Shown: positions 1 to 8,424 of the stretch, piece by piece
Layout of the letters: every line of letters begins with the position of its first letter
How positions within the stretch are numbered: position 1 is the stretch's first letter
Source of the DNA: Bacteroidales bacterium
GTDB taxonomy: Bacteria > Bacteroidota > Bacteroidia > Bacteroidales > UBA932
NCBI GenBank assembly: GCA_017446775.1
Contig: JAFSQE010000003.1
Location: 1 to 41,764, forward strand
Length of the DNA: 41,764 nt
Reading direction: 5' to 3'
Notes under the pieces: model-generated
The model's database searches: none
What the model was told of the DNA's origin: nothing
The model's input: only the letters and a program-made list of their open reading frames with translations
Made by a program: the position numbers and the translations under genes

Positions 1-644
1 GTCAGCAGGATGCACATCAACACCATCAGGAACACGCCCAGAACGGGGTGCTGGGGGTAATTGTGGCCGTTGAGTATCAGCGGGAAGTGCCAGAAACCCC
101 AGATGACGCCTATTATCAGTGCCACGGTGAGGAATTTGCGGCCCTTGAATTCCTTATACAGGAAGCCGCGCCAGGCGACCTCTTCTCCAAAGGCAAAAAA
201 GGAATTGATGGTGGCTCCGGCAAGCATTCCGCTGAAGGTGCTCAAGGCTATAAAGCCCCAGAGTCCGGCGCCGCCCATCTGTGCGGAAGCCTGCTTAACG
301 ACCTCGCTTTCTGTGGCAAGAGCCTCGCCTGGCATCAGCAGACTCACGCCCAGGGTGGCCAGAGCTATAACCGGCATCAGCAGCCAGCCGATCCACCACC
401 AGCGGTTGAAGCGCAACGATACGCCGCATCCGCTTAACACCTTCTCTTTGAAGATCAGCTGCGTGAAGATTACAGCCAGCATCGGTATCAGCATAGAGCC
501 GGCGCTGAAAATAAATGCAAACAGAGCGTTGGAGTCAGCAGCGGTCATATCTATACCGCCGGACTGGTGCTTGATTACCAGCCCCACCGCCATCATCGGC
601 AGGTAAGCCAGCAGAAGGAATACTATCAGTTTCTTTGCTTTCAT
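1..644 (-). CDS. CPBP-family intramembrane metalloprotease, 3' end cut by window
   Basis: The frame is open from the ATG at 644-642 to the left edge, so about 214 N-terminal residues are visible and the C-terminus is missing. The protein is strongly hydrophobic with several membrane segments (about residues 5-25, 42-65, 84-104, 128-150, 172-190). It has the CPBP (CaaX protease/bacteriocin-processing, Abi) hallmark EExxxR in GEEVAWRGFL at E154/E155/R159 and the second motif FWHFP with H186, which supply metal-binding and catalytic residues in the family. Such proteins cleave or process membrane peptides in the cytoplasmic membrane; the substrate here is unknown. A Bacteroidetes -7 box sits 21 bases upstream of the start. 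Family assignment is firm, physiological role is not. Confidence 0.85.
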   Translation of the reverse strand, partial: MKAKKLIVFLLLAYLPMMAVGLVIKHQSGGIDMTAADSNALFAFIFSAGSMLIPMLAVIFTQLIFKEKVLSGCGVSLRFNRWWWIGWLLMPVIALATLGVSLLMPGEALATESEVVKQASAQMGGAGLWGFIALSTFSGMLAGATINSFFAFGEEVAWRGFLYKEFKGRKFLTVALIIGVIWGFWHFPLILNGHNYPQHPVLGVFLMVLMCILL

Positions 645-665
645 GGTGACACTTTCGGAATGCTA

Positions 666-696
666 CAAAGATAGCACTATTGGTAGACGATGTCAA
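666..696 (-). promoter_or_regulatory. Bacteroidetes-type promoter of the CPBP protease gene
   Basis: On the minus strand TATCTTTG (673-666) matches the -7 consensus TAnnTTTG. TTGA (696-693, within TTGACA 696-691) lies 19 bases upstream as the -33 element. It lies in the gap between the protease and the acyltransferase stop at 709. Confidence 0.6.
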
Positions 697-708
697 TGGT
701 TTATCTCG

Positions 709-1845
709 CTACTTCTTCTTTTCTCCGAAAACGCACCAGCGGATAAACGGGATGCGGCGCAGGATCTCGTACAGCAGCGGCGAGAGGGCGAACACGGCCA
801 CCGTGAGGATAATGTACATGGCCACGGGCGGCAGGTTGGTGTACACTTTCATCATATAGCCCAGGCTGGCGATTACCAGATAGTGGATTATGTAGATGCC
901 GTAGCTGCTGCGGGTCATATAGCTTGCGAAGGGACAGGTGCGGTCGAATTTGGCACTGAACCAGCCCATCAGCCCCAGGCATGCCAGCCAGCCGTAGATG
1001 CAGTTCAGCGGGCTGCCCAGATACTGCGGCGAGGTGTTGTCCTGGCCAAAGGTGGTGGCTATGAGCACGATGCCGGCTGCGCATGCGGCGCTGAGCAGCG
1101 GAATCCACGCCTTCTTTACACGTTCCTGAACCTCGTTGTGAGAGAACACGAAGTATCCCATCAGGAAGGGAATCAGGTAGAAGAGCGGCTTGTAAAGGTT
1201 CAGGAGGCCGTCTGCCGATTCTGGACGGGGCTCCTTTATCAGAGTCTGCTCCCCAAGCCAGAACAGAACGCCCAGCAGTATGATTACCACGATGTTGGAC
1301 TTGCCGCACAGGCTCCAGAACTTATCTTTTTTGTCTATTGCGCGCACAATAAGCAGCACTATGCAAAGCAGCCACAGAAGCTGGATGAACCACAGCGGGC
1401 CAATGCCGGAAAGCGACCAGGCGAACCACTTGATTACGCCCCTCACCGGAGCGGGAACGGTGTCCGGGACGGCCCCCAGCAGGTCCTGCCCCTGTACATA
1501 GCCGGATACGGCAGTATTAAAGTAGCCGGTCAGCCACTGGAATACGAACAGGCCTATAGTGGCCGGTACCAGTAACTTGAGCGTGCGGGAACGGAACCAC
1601 TCCTTGGCAGGTTTTTTCTCCAATGCATACCTGGCGCTGATTCCCGCCAGCAAGAACAGCAGCGGCATGAACCAGGGGTAGAGGATATACATCACGATAT
1701 CCTGGTACTGCTTGTACTGCGGCCACTCTCCGAAGCCTCCTATGCCGCCGAATACCTCTTTGTTGTTATAGAAGTAGATAACATGGTAAAACAACACCAG
1801 CAACACTGTAACCCAACGCAGGTTGTCAATCCAATGCTTTCTCAT
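709..1845 (-). CDS. Acyltransferase family 3 membrane protein (OafA/MdoC-like)
   Basis: The 378-residue polytopic protein resembles acyltransferase family 3, which transfers acetyl, succinyl or other acyl groups to surface or periplasmic carbohydrates. Its first helix carries the family pattern R-x10-H (R10 and H21, in NLRWVTVLLVLFYH). About ten hydrophobic segments follow, separated by short loops. There is no soluble SGNH domain, so it is the stand-alone membrane form. Its ATG overlaps the TAA of the upstream AbrB-like gene by one base, implying translational coupling. The acyl acceptor cannot be told from sequence. Confidence 0.85.
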   Translation of the reverse strand: MRKHWIDNLRWVTVLLVLFYHVIYFYNNKEVFGGIGGFGEWPQYKQYQDIVMYILYPWFMPLLFLLAGISARYALEKKPAKEWFRSRTLKLLVPATIGLFVFQWLTGYFNTAVSGYVQGQDLLGAVPDTVPAPVRGVIKWFAWSLSGIGPLWFIQLLWLLCIVLLIVRAIDKKDKFWSLCGKSNIVVIILLGVLFWLGEQTLIKEPRPESADGLLNLYKPLFYLIPFLMGYFVFSHNEVQERVKKAWIPLLSAACAAGIVLIATTFGQDNTSPQYLGSPLNCIYGWLACLGLMGWFSAKFDRTCPFASYMTRSSYGIYIIHYLVIASLGYMMKVYTNLPPVAMYIILTVAVFALSPLLYEILRRIPFIRWCVFGEKKK

Positions 1846-2051
1846 TACTGGAGCCCCTCCATGGCCTGGTCTATAGCGGTTTGGAACACCTCTGTCTTGA
1901 GGATGGCCATCCCTTTCTGGTCGCCCAGCACCAGCAGGGCATCGCCCGGTTTGATATCATAAAGCTTGCGGGCATCGCGCGGAATCACGATCTGCCCCTT
2001 GTCGCCCACCTTCACAACACCGAAGATGTATTTGCCGTCTTTCTCTTGCAT
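1845..2051 (-). CDS. AbrB/MazE/SpoVT-family DNA-binding protein
   Basis: The 68-residue protein has the swapped-hairpin AbrB fold signature: VGDKGQIVIP at about residues 16-25, then a DARKLYDIKPGD segment and a short strand MAIL. These domains dimerise and bind DNA as transition-state regulators or as antitoxins. No toxin gene is adjacent. The next gene, overlapping by one base, is the acyltransferase, so it more likely regulates its own operon. This resembles the regulator-plus-membrane-protein pairs of AbrB-family genes rather than mazEF. A good promoter lies upstream. Confidence 0.8.
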   Translation of the reverse strand: MQEKDGKYIFGVVKVGDKGQIVIPRDARKLYDIKPGDALLVLGDQKGMAILKTEVFQTAIDQAMEGLQ

Positions 2052-2077
2052 TTGTGGTAAAAGTTAGAATTTTCCCA

Positions 2078-2107
2078 CAAAGGTAACTTTTTTCCTGCGT
2101 ATCCAAA
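2078..2107 (-). promoter_or_regulatory. Promoter of the AbrB-acyltransferase operon
   Basis: The minus strand shows TACCTTTG (2085-2078), a perfect TAnnTTTG -7 box, with TTTG (2107-2104) 18 bases upstream as -33. The start codon is 26 bases beyond the -7 box, leaving a short leader. Confidence 0.65.
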
Positions 2108-2137
2108 AAACTTTAGTGGATAATGACGCATTCTCAC

Positions 2138-2145
2138 TACCTTTG
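2138..2145 (+). promoter_or_regulatory. -7 promoter box of the secreted glycosidase-like gene
   Basis: TACCTTTG fits TAnnTTTG. The -33 element is unclear (TTTA-like bases near 2112-2115). Same core TACCTTTGGCA as the box at 13764 in front of the large operon. It is divergent from the AbrB promoter. Confidence 0.5.
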
Positions 2146-2163
2146 GCATATATAGATTGAACC

Positions 2164-4572
2164 ATGAAATACCATCTTCTTGCCGTTATAGCCCTTCTGG
2201 CGGCGTTCACAGCCGTAAATGCACAGCCTTACCCCGTTGCGGGCGCAGATGAAAAGACCCCTTCCAAGGCAGAGTATTTCACATGGATGAGCCATACTAA
2301 CGAGGGGCCTTCCGAGGCGCAGACTTATGCTGAGCTGGAATTTTTCCAATGGCTGCACGACACTTACGGCATGGAGCTGGACATCTTTGCGTTTGACGCC
2401 GGAATGCTGGACGGTCGCCATTTCTACGGCTCGACCCGCTCCGAGCGATTCCATAACCAGTATCCGCACGGCCTGGCTCCCATCCGCGACAAGGCGGCGG
2501 GATTTGGTGCGAGCCTTGGCGTCTGGGGCGGCCCCGACGGCTTTGGCGACACGCCGGAAGAGGCTGCTGAGCGCATGGACATGGTTGTTGAATTCGTACG
2601 CGACTACAATCTTGGCCTGTTCAAGATGGACGGCGTCTGCGGCCAGCTGCGCAGCTCCAAGTACGATTATTTCAACGAGATGATGACCCGTGTGCGGGAG
2701 ATCCGCCCCGATTTTGTACTGCTCAACCACAGGCTGAACCTCGGACCCGGGATGAAGCACTCCACCACATATCTGCTGGGTGGCGATGAGACCTACATAG
2801 ATGTCTTTATGACAAACACTATGACAGCCCCGCATCACCGCGCCCAGGCCATCGCCCGCAAGGCACCGGAGAACCTGACCCGACTTACGGAAGACCACGG
2901 AGTGTGTCTTAGCTCTTGCCTGGATTACTGGGAGGACGACCTGATTCTGCAGGCATTCGGCCGCGAACTGATAATGGCGCCGCAGATTTACGCCAACCCC
3001 TGGCTGCTTCGCGACGACGAGTACCCCACGCTGGCGTTCATATATAACCTCCACCGCCAGTACCGCGACATTTTGGTGGACGGCTTCCGCTTGCCTGAAG
3101 AGCAGTACGGCCCTGAGGCGCTCAGCCGCGGCGACGGGGCTACCCGCTTTTTAACGCTGCGCAACCTTAGTTGGGAACCGGTGAAATACACCATCAATCT
3201 GGATGAATCCACCGGCCTGGAGCCCGCCTCCCGCGTGAAGGTGCGCCAATATCATCCTTATATATACGACCTCGGCAGCCACAAGTACGGCTCAAGGATA
3301 GAGGTGGAGGTGCTGCCGTTCCGCGCTGCTCTGATCAAGCTCACTACCGTCCCGGAGCAGGACAAGGTGGCGCTAAGCGGCATTCCGTACCAGATTATAA
3401 ACGATAAGGTTGGCGACGAAGTTGAGGTGAAACTGCTGGGTATGCCCGGCACAAGTTACACCGCCAGGGTAGAGAAGGGGGCTGTCAGGTTCACCGGAGC
3501 CACTCTGGAAGGAAAGAGCCGTCCTTCGCTCGCGCGTGGTGCTTCGTTTAAAGTTAAGTTCCCCGGCGAGCCTCTCAAGCAGGCTTATCACCGGCGGCTG
3601 GCCGAGTTACAGCGCACGGAATATCCTCGCGAAGGTCAGTGTATTTACGATGCTATGACGTACGCTGCGGACAACAATGCCCTAGAGCTTCGCTCTTTGA
3701 AGCGCTCCGGCCCTACCACCATCCCTCAAGTGCAGGCTGCCCGTGATGCCTTGTTCGGCCAGCGCTCGTTCGCCATACGCGACTGCTGGGATCGCTTCAT
3801 GTTTGATGACGATTCCAACACCTCTTTCTCTGTAGCCATCCGCGATGGATTCTTCAAACCGTTCACCACAGCCCTCAATCTGGATTTGGGTGAGATAACT
3901 ACTATGGACAAACTGGTGATTGATACCTACGATGAGTACTCGCTGCTGCCGTATTACATAGAAGAAGGCGCAACCGCGTATGTTTCCAAGGATTTGAAAA
4001 GCTGGAAAACAGTCACTTTCCTGAGCGATACCAAGATGGAAGTCGATCTGGGTGATGCCGGGCCATTCCGCTATTTCCATCTTGATTTTACTCCGCTGCG
4101 GATTACCGAAATCAGTGGCTGGAAGGACGGGCGGCCGGTGGACCGCACCTTGTGGCACGCAACGAATCTCTTCCCGACCTACTGGATGAAGAAAGGTGAG
4201 TTTGTCGAATGGAAAGGCTACTGCTTCACGAAAGAAATCACGCTCGACGAGATACCTCAGGGTGCATATTTGTGCATTGCCATAGACGGCAAGTTCCCCC
4301 GAGAGGGGGCTTGGGCCGCTCTCAAGATAGACGGTGAGTGGAGGGGCTGTCCCGATCGTGCACCTTCATACAGTTGCAACCCCTGGGGCTGGGAGGTCTG
4401 GCTCAACGATACCGAGGGTAATTATACCTACTACTATCCTCTCACAGAAGACCTCAAGGGCAAGACCATCGAAGTCTGGGCCGTTTCCGCCACCTCAGCC
4501 GACATCCAACCCACCGTCTGGCTCTCTGCCTATCCCATCCCGTTCGAGAGCAAGGTCCTCAAGATGCGCTAG
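2164..4572 (+). CDS. Secreted TIM-barrel glycoside hydrolase-like protein (clan GH-D/GH36-like) with C-terminal beta domains
   Basis: The 802-residue protein begins with a Sec signal peptide (hydrophobic residues 5-18, likely cleavage near VNA-QP). Residues about 35-330 look like an alpha-galactosidase-type (beta/alpha)8 barrel. The segment LFKMDGVCG puts D156 after K-M, where GH27/GH36/GH31-like enzymes carry the nucleophile (usual form K-x-D). SCLDYWEDD follows later in the barrel. A beta-sandwich follows at about 330-400, and residues about 560-680 resemble an F5/8-type carbohydrate-binding module. The family call rests on motif reading; the distance to true GH36 is large and it could belong to an uncharacterised GH-D-like family. 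It stands alone with its own promoter. Confidence 0.6.
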   Translation: MKYHLLAVIALLAAFTAVNAQPYPVAGADEKTPSKAEYFTWMSHTNEGPSEAQTYAELEFFQWLHDTYGMELDIFAFDAGMLDGRHFYGSTRSERFHNQYPHGLAPIRDKAAGFGASLGVWGGPDGFGDTPEEAAERMDMVVEFVRDYNLGLFKMDGVCGQLRSSKYDYFNEMMTRVREIRPDFVLLNHRLNLGPGMKHSTTYLLGGDETYIDVFMTNTMTAPHHRAQAIARKAPENLTRLTEDHGVCLSSCLDYWEDDLILQAFGRELIMAPQIYANPWLLRDDEYPTLAFIYNLHRQYRDILVDGFRLPEEQYGPEALSRGDGATRFLTLRNLSWEPVKYTINLDESTGLEPASRVKVRQYHPYIYDLGSHKYGSRIEVEVLPFRAALIKLTTVPEQDKVALSGIPYQIINDKVGDEVEVKLLGMPGTSYTARVEKGAVRFTGATLEGKSRPSLARGASFKVKFPGEPLKQAYHRRLAELQRTEYPREGQCIYDAMTYAADNNALELRSLKRSGPTTIPQVQAARDALFGQRSFAIRDCWDRFMFDDDSNTSFSVAIRDGFFKPFTTALNLDLGEITTMDKLVIDTYDEYSLLPYYIEEGATAYVSKDLKSWKTVTFLSDTKMEVDLGDAGPFRYFHLDFTPLRITEISGWKDGRPVDRTLWHATNLFPTYWMKKGEFVEWKGYCFTKEITLDEIPQGAYLCIAIDGKFPREGAWAALKIDGEWRGCPDRAPSYSCNPWGWEVWLNDTEGNYTYYYPLTEDLKGKTIEVWAVSATSADIQPTVWLSAYPIPFESKVLKMR

Positions 4573-4629
4573 TACTCCGTCGGCAGAAAGGGCTGGTGTG
4601 TAAATGCCACCCATTCAATATTTTACGAC

Positions 4630-4661
4630 AACCAACCCGCACGAATCCGTGTGGGTTGGTT
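4630..4661. repeat. REP-like palindrome copy 1, upstream of RAYT gene
   Basis: The core CCAACCCGCACG-AATC-CGTGTGGGTTGG (4632-4659) forms a 12-bp stem with one G-U type mismatch and a 4-base loop. A near-identical copy lies at 8352-8381. It falls between two plus-strand genes and could also serve as a hairpin terminator for the glycosidase-like gene, although no run of T follows. Confidence 0.75.
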
Positions 4662-4698
4662 CGCGTATTTACCTAATCATCAACAAGATACCTACCAG

Positions 4699-4730
4699 TT
4701 TGCTTTTTTACTAGATGCGTGGTACCTTTG
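4699..4730 (+). promoter_or_regulatory. Promoter of the RAYT transposase gene
   Basis: TTTG (4699-4702), a 20-base spacer, then TACCTTTG (4723-4730) match the Bacteroidetes -33/-7 consensus closely. The start codon at 4751 is 20 bases after the -7 box. Confidence 0.7.
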
Positions 4731-4750
4731 CTACGACTAACTAGACGGAT

Positions 4751-5674
4751 ATGAAGGGAAGGATTTCTTTTAAGGCTGGTGCTGTTCAGCACATTTACCA
4801 AAGGACAAACCATGGTTTTCTGGTTTTCTATTCAGTGAGGGACTATCTTGTGTTCTTCACAATCATCATGACCGTTGCCAGACAACACAAAGTCAATATC
4901 TTGGGGTTATGCTTTATGGTAGATCACATACATCTTCTGGTGGAGGTTGATTCCAGAGAAACCCTCTCTTCGTTTGTACAACATTACACCACATGGTTCT
5001 CGCAGGAGTGGAATCGGCATCACGGCCAGTCCGGTTCTCTTTTTGCCAGACAGTTTGGGTTCGCCTCCAAAGACAATGACAAATCCATCCGCAGTGCTAT
5101 TGCATATCTGTTCAATAATCCTGTAGAAAAAAAGCTGTGTTCCCGGCCAGAGCATGCACGTTGGAATTTTCTGGCATATGGATCAGGTCGAAGTCCCTTT
5201 TCTGAACCAATCAAAAAAGCCAGCGCCAGAACCGTATTCAGAAAAGCACTTAACCTTGTAGATTCAGCGTATCGGCATGACCGGCCGCTTGGGTACACCC
5301 TTCTGGGCAGGATTACTGAAAAACTGGAAAGGCAAGAGCATCTTCAAATAACCGATTACATCATTACAAGATACAACGCCATCGATTATCAAAAGACAAT
5401 CAGTTATTTCGGTACATACGACAGTATGATAACTGCTGTAAATACTGCCAAAGGGAGTGAATACGATATAAGGGAAGTGTTTTCTTCCGGTTCTGACCAG
5501 ATATATGCAACATTAACATCGGCACTCCTGCGCAGAGGTATCATATCCAGTGTAGAAGAGTTGTTGAAACTGCCGCCGGAGCAGAGGCGGGATTGTCTTT
5601 ATTGGATGTCAATGGAAACAGGCGCCAGCTTTGCCAAGATAGCAAAGTATCTTCATATCGCCCTTTCATCTTGA
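4751..5674 (+). CDS. REP-associated tyrosine transposase (RAYT, Y1/HUH superfamily)
   Basis: The 307-residue protein belongs to the IS200-like Y1 transposase superfamily, single-strand nucleases that act on hairpins. The HUH motif is in VDHIHLLVE (H59 and H61). The conserved AYLFNNPVEKKL segment (Y119, NP at 123-124) corresponds to the RAYT block Y-I-x-x-NP. The first 135 residues form the nuclease. The rest is an alpha-helical extension whose end (RRDCLYWMSMETGASFAKIAKYL) resembles a helix-turn-helix, as in other long Bacteroidetes RAYTs. RAYTs are usually single-copy housekeeping-like genes that mobilise REP palindromes, and two REP-like palindromes flank this region. Base composition is clearly more A+T-rich than the neighbours. 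Confidence 0.85.
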   Translation: MKGRISFKAGAVQHIYQRTNHGFLVFYSVRDYLVFFTIIMTVARQHKVNILGLCFMVDHIHLLVEVDSRETLSSFVQHYTTWFSQEWNRHHGQSGSLFARQFGFASKDNDKSIRSAIAYLFNNPVEKKLCSRPEHARWNFLAYGSGRSPFSEPIKKASARTVFRKALNLVDSAYRHDRPLGYTLLGRITEKLERQEHLQITDYIITRYNAIDYQKTISYFGTYDSMITAVNTAKGSEYDIREVFSSGSDQIYATLTSALLRRGIISSVEELLKLPPEQRRDCLYWMSMETGASFAKIAKYLHIALSS

Positions 5675-5694
5675 ATAGAAATTATTTACATTTG
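5664..5694 (+). promoter_or_regulatory. Putative promoter of the BACON/LRR lipoprotein gene
   Basis: TTTC (5664-5667), a 19-base spacer, and TACATTTG (5687-5694) resemble -33/-7 elements. The box begins 12 bases after the RAYT stop and would give a leader of about 100 bases before the ATG at 5801. Confidence 0.5.
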
Positions 5695-5708
5695 TATATC
5701 CCGCGATA

Positions 5709-5731
5709 AAGCAGAGTAAATAATTCTGCTT
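5709..5731 (+). other. Leader hairpin upstream of the BACON/LRR lipoprotein gene
   Basis: AAGCAGA (5709-5715) pairs perfectly with TCTGCTT (5725-5731) around a 9-base A+T-rich loop. It sits just after the putative transcription start in the 5' leader. It may protect the messenger or modulate translation; no known riboswitch is recognised. Confidence 0.4.
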
Positions 5732-5800
5732 GCGAGAAGAAGATACGATTATTCTTTTCGTTAATACCATTTAGAGTTTAACCAAGAGAGTGAATTCCCT

Positions 5801-8269
5801 ATGAGAAATGCAATCAGATTGATAATTGCGCTATATGTATGTTTTATCTTCTTTTCATGCGACCATCAAGAAGAGGTCAAGACTGAGATAATAATACCTG
5901 AAGAATTTCAAGAAATATTTGATAAAGGTGTCAGATTTGATGCTGCTTCTACTTCTGATACTGGAAGCTCCGCTCCAGAACAGACTCCGTCTGAATCGCT
6001 GACACAATCCCAAACCATACAGTTCACAGCGACAGACAAGTGGACAACCATAATAACTGAGACAGAGTCCGCAGCCTGGATTACAGTTTCTCCGGAGAGC
6101 GGCGACGCAGGTGATGCCACGATTACAATCACTGTTGACCCCAACACTAGCCAGGAGCCCCGCTCTGTCGTCATTACTATCCAATGTGGAGATCGAACAA
6201 TAGATATTACTGTAATCCAAGATGGCATTCCAGAAACGCCATTGAGGTATCTGACGTTTATCTCTGAAGGGAGTAGTACAATTGCCCTAAAGAGTCTGGG
6301 CCTTGATATAGATGTTAAAGACCCTATCCTGTATTACTCAAGAGATACAAAGAATTGGAATTTATGGGATTACTCGGAGTTAACATTCACAAAAGAAAGC
6401 CCGGTATACATTTACGGAGATAATAATGCCGGGTTCAACTATTTTCCCGGCAGCGGTTATCCATACTATTATAGCTATTTTGTTCAAGACGGAGACCAAT
6501 TTGAGATAACAGGAGATATCTGTTCGTTGTTGGATGGTTATGAACGTATTGACGAAGCTCCTTCCCCGGGATGTTTCTTTGGTTTGTTCTATGGTTGCAG
6601 AGGTTTGAAGAAAGCCAACGGTCTGGTGCTTTCGTGCATGTCGCAATATTGCTATGCCTATATGTTTAGCGGCATTGGCTTGACTTCGCCGCCGCAACTA
6701 CCTGCCAAGGAACTTGCTCCATACTGTTATCAGTATATGTTTTTGAGTTGCACCGACTTGGCATCAGCGCCCCAACTCCCTGCTACAAAACTGGCAGTAG
6801 GTTGCTATTGTTATATGTTCGGGCATTGTACAAGTTTAACATCTGCCCCAGAGTTATCGGCCACAGCGCTCGCTGATTGGTGTTGTCAGTGTATGTTCAA
6901 AGATTGTACGGGTTTGATATCTGCCCCAGAGTTATCGGCCACGGCGCTCGCGGATGGGTGTTATCAAAGAATGTTTGAAGGTTGTTCAAGTTTACTTGCT
7001 GCTCCTGCTTTACCAGCTAATAAACTGGCTAATGGGTGCTATTTCGGCATGTTCAGTGGCTGTACAAGTTTATCATATTCTCCGTTATTACCAGCCAGTA
7101 AACTTGAACCTAACTGCTATTGTGATATGTTTAAAGGCTGCACTGATTTAAAGAATGTAAAATGCCTTGCCATTGAAGCATACAATGGGAACAATACTTA
7201 TGATTGGGTGTTAGGTGTCGGAGAGAGAGGGGTGTTCTTAAGAGGCCCTAATTCATATATGTGGCCTGTAGGGGACTCGGGGATTCCAGAAGGCTGGGTC
7301 GTTAAATATTATCTTGGCTGTCATGATTTGCAGTCATTAGATGACCCACTGTTGTGCGATTGTTTTGGTGGCGGTTTTGATTTGATCTTACCAGAAGGGA
7401 CTCCGTGGACTATTATTGGCGGCGATGGCGGTGTTGTTGTGCAACCGGAATCCAGTAATGGCGAAACCAGTATTGCCACCTTAGTCATTGAAGAAAACGA
7501 TGGAGACGAAGATCGTGAGTTTGTCCTTCATTATACCATCGGAGAAGGAGATGCTGCTACGATGGGTGATATTCGAATTATCCAAACATCGCTTTCTCTT
7601 ACGATAGGTGATTATAAGTATAAAATAAAAAAGATGTTAGATGGCAGATGGTGGATGGTAGAAAACCTTCACTACGTGCCCGAGGGCGTTACAATTGGTG
7701 ATGGACAATGTGGCATCTGGTATCCTTGCAGCGATACCGCACTTGAATTTGACACAAGTGAGGAAGGCATTATCTCGAAGGGTCTTCTTTATTCTGATGA
7801 GTTTGCGTTCAATTGTCACATTACCAGTACCACAGCTAAAAGGTTGGAAGGCGCTCAAGGTATCTGTCCATCAGGTTGGCACATCCCAACTCTATCAGAG
7901 TTTATGGCTCTTGTGGGTAAGAGCACAAACTCTAATCTTGAGGTAAATACCGAGGCTCCTTACTACGATCCAGCTTGCGGCCACGGTTCCCTCTCCATAC
8001 TGGACGAAGCTGGTTTCAATACTACCATGGCTGGTTACGTGCAGGGTAAGGGCAAAGGCTTCGAGGCAAATGGTGACATTCGGGGTTATCTAGCCTCCAT
8101 GGGATATATCGTCAACAACTATATTTTCTGCTCAACCGTATATTTCTCTTCGATGTGGTATGCCCTTGTCTTCAACAGGGCAGCAAACACCGCCGATGTG
8201 GGTATGATGAGTAACTCCACCTCCTCCCGTCCGTTCGCGGGCAGTGTACGCTGCATTAAAGATGAATAA
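5801..8269 (+). CDS. Surface lipoprotein: BACON, Cys-rich leucine-rich repeats, second BACON-like domain, Fib_succ_major domain
   Basis: The 822-residue protein starts with a lipoprotein signal (FIFFSC, lipid Cys near residue 20). Residues about 70-147 form a BACON domain (WITVSPESG then VVITIQCG). Residues 266-446 contain seven tandem repeats of 26 residues of the type C-T-x-L-x-S-A-P-x-L-x-A-x-x-L-A-x-x-C-Y-x-x-M-F-x-x, a BspA-like leucine-rich variant with unusual regular cysteines. A degenerate second BACON-like region follows at about 520-600. Residues about 605-822 form a Fibrobacter succinogenes major-paralogue domain (WWMVENL, CPSGWHIPTLSEF, ending SVRCI). Likely exported, surface-exposed and involved in adhesion or glycan contact. 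A+T-rich relative to flanking genes, suggesting acquisition. Confidence 0.85.
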   Translation: MRNAIRLIIALYVCFIFFSCDHQEEVKTEIIIPEEFQEIFDKGVRFDAASTSDTGSSAPEQTPSESLTQSQTIQFTATDKWTTIITETESAAWITVSPESGDAGDATITITVDPNTSQEPRSVVITIQCGDRTIDITVIQDGIPETPLRYLTFISEGSSTIALKSLGLDIDVKDPILYYSRDTKNWNLWDYSELTFTKESPVYIYGDNNAGFNYFPGSGYPYYYSYFVQDGDQFEITGDICSLLDGYERIDEAPSPGCFFGLFYGCRGLKKANGLVLSCMSQYCYAYMFSGIGLTSPPQLPAKELAPYCYQYMFLSCTDLASAPQLPATKLAVGCYCYMFGHCTSLTSAPELSATALADWCCQCMFKDCTGLISAPELSATALADGCYQRMFEGCSSLLAAPALPANKLANGCYFGMFSGCTSLSYSPLLPASKLEPNCYCDMFKGCTDLKNVKCLAIEAYNGNNTYDWVLGVGERGVFLRGPNSYMWPVGDSGIPEGWVVKYYLGCHDLQSLDDPLLCDCFGGGFDLILPEGTPWTIIGGDGGVVVQPESSNGETSIATLVIEENDGDEDREFVLHYTIGEGDAATMGDIRIIQTSLSLTIGDYKYKIKKMLDGRWWMVENLHYVPEGVTIGDGQCGIWYPCSDTALEFDTSEEGIISKGLLYSDEFAFNCHITSTTAKRLEGAQGICPSGWHIPTLSEFMALVGKSTNSNLEVNTEAPYYDPACGHGSLSILDEAGFNTTMAGYVQGKGKGFEANGDIRGYLASMGYIVNNYIFCSTVYFSSMWYALVFNRAANTADVGMMSNSTSSRPFAGSVRCIKDE
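6596..7138 (+). repeat. Seven tandem 78-bp coding repeats (26-residue LRR units)
   Basis: The units are mostly exactly 78 bp. The two central units share long identical DNA stretches (the bases encoding SAPELSATALAD at about 6840-6870 and 6918-6950), which indicates recent duplication and possible unit-number variation. Confidence 0.7.
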
Positions 8270-8351
8270 CCATCGTTTCAGTAGTTGGCAATAGCGAGAT
8301 TCCTTTGTTTAGGACTGGTTTATAATCACCATTAAGTAAGTAATTTACGCA

Positions 8352-8381
8352 AACCAACCCGCACGGATTCGTGTGGGTTGG
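8352..8381. repeat. REP-like palindrome copy 2, between convergent genes
   Basis: CCAACCCGCACG-GATT-CGTGTGGGTTGG (8354-8381) has the same arms in the same orientation as copy 1, including the same G/T mismatch. The loop is GATT instead of AATC, its reverse complement. It lies between the convergent lipoprotein and SDR genes and may double as a bidirectional terminator. Confidence 0.75.
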
Positions 8382-8424
8382 CTTATCTAAAAACTTAACT
8401 ATAAACGGTTTACGCCCCAGGGTT

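Noticed and set aside
1845-2051. MazE-type antitoxin of a toxin-antitoxin pair
   Set aside because: No small toxin gene is adjacent; the partner is a 378-residue membrane acyltransferase.
7640-8269. Diversity-generating retroelement target (variable region) at the C-terminus of the Fib_succ domain protein
   Set aside because: The fold is a frequent DGR target, but no reverse transcriptase, template repeat or accessory gene is in the window, and the YFSSMWYALVF...SVRCI pattern is ordinary for the family.
4630-8381. Complete composite transposon or insertion sequence
   Set aside because: The flanking palindromes are not terminal inverted repeats of a DDE element, no target duplication is visible, and RAYTs do not form classical composite transposons.
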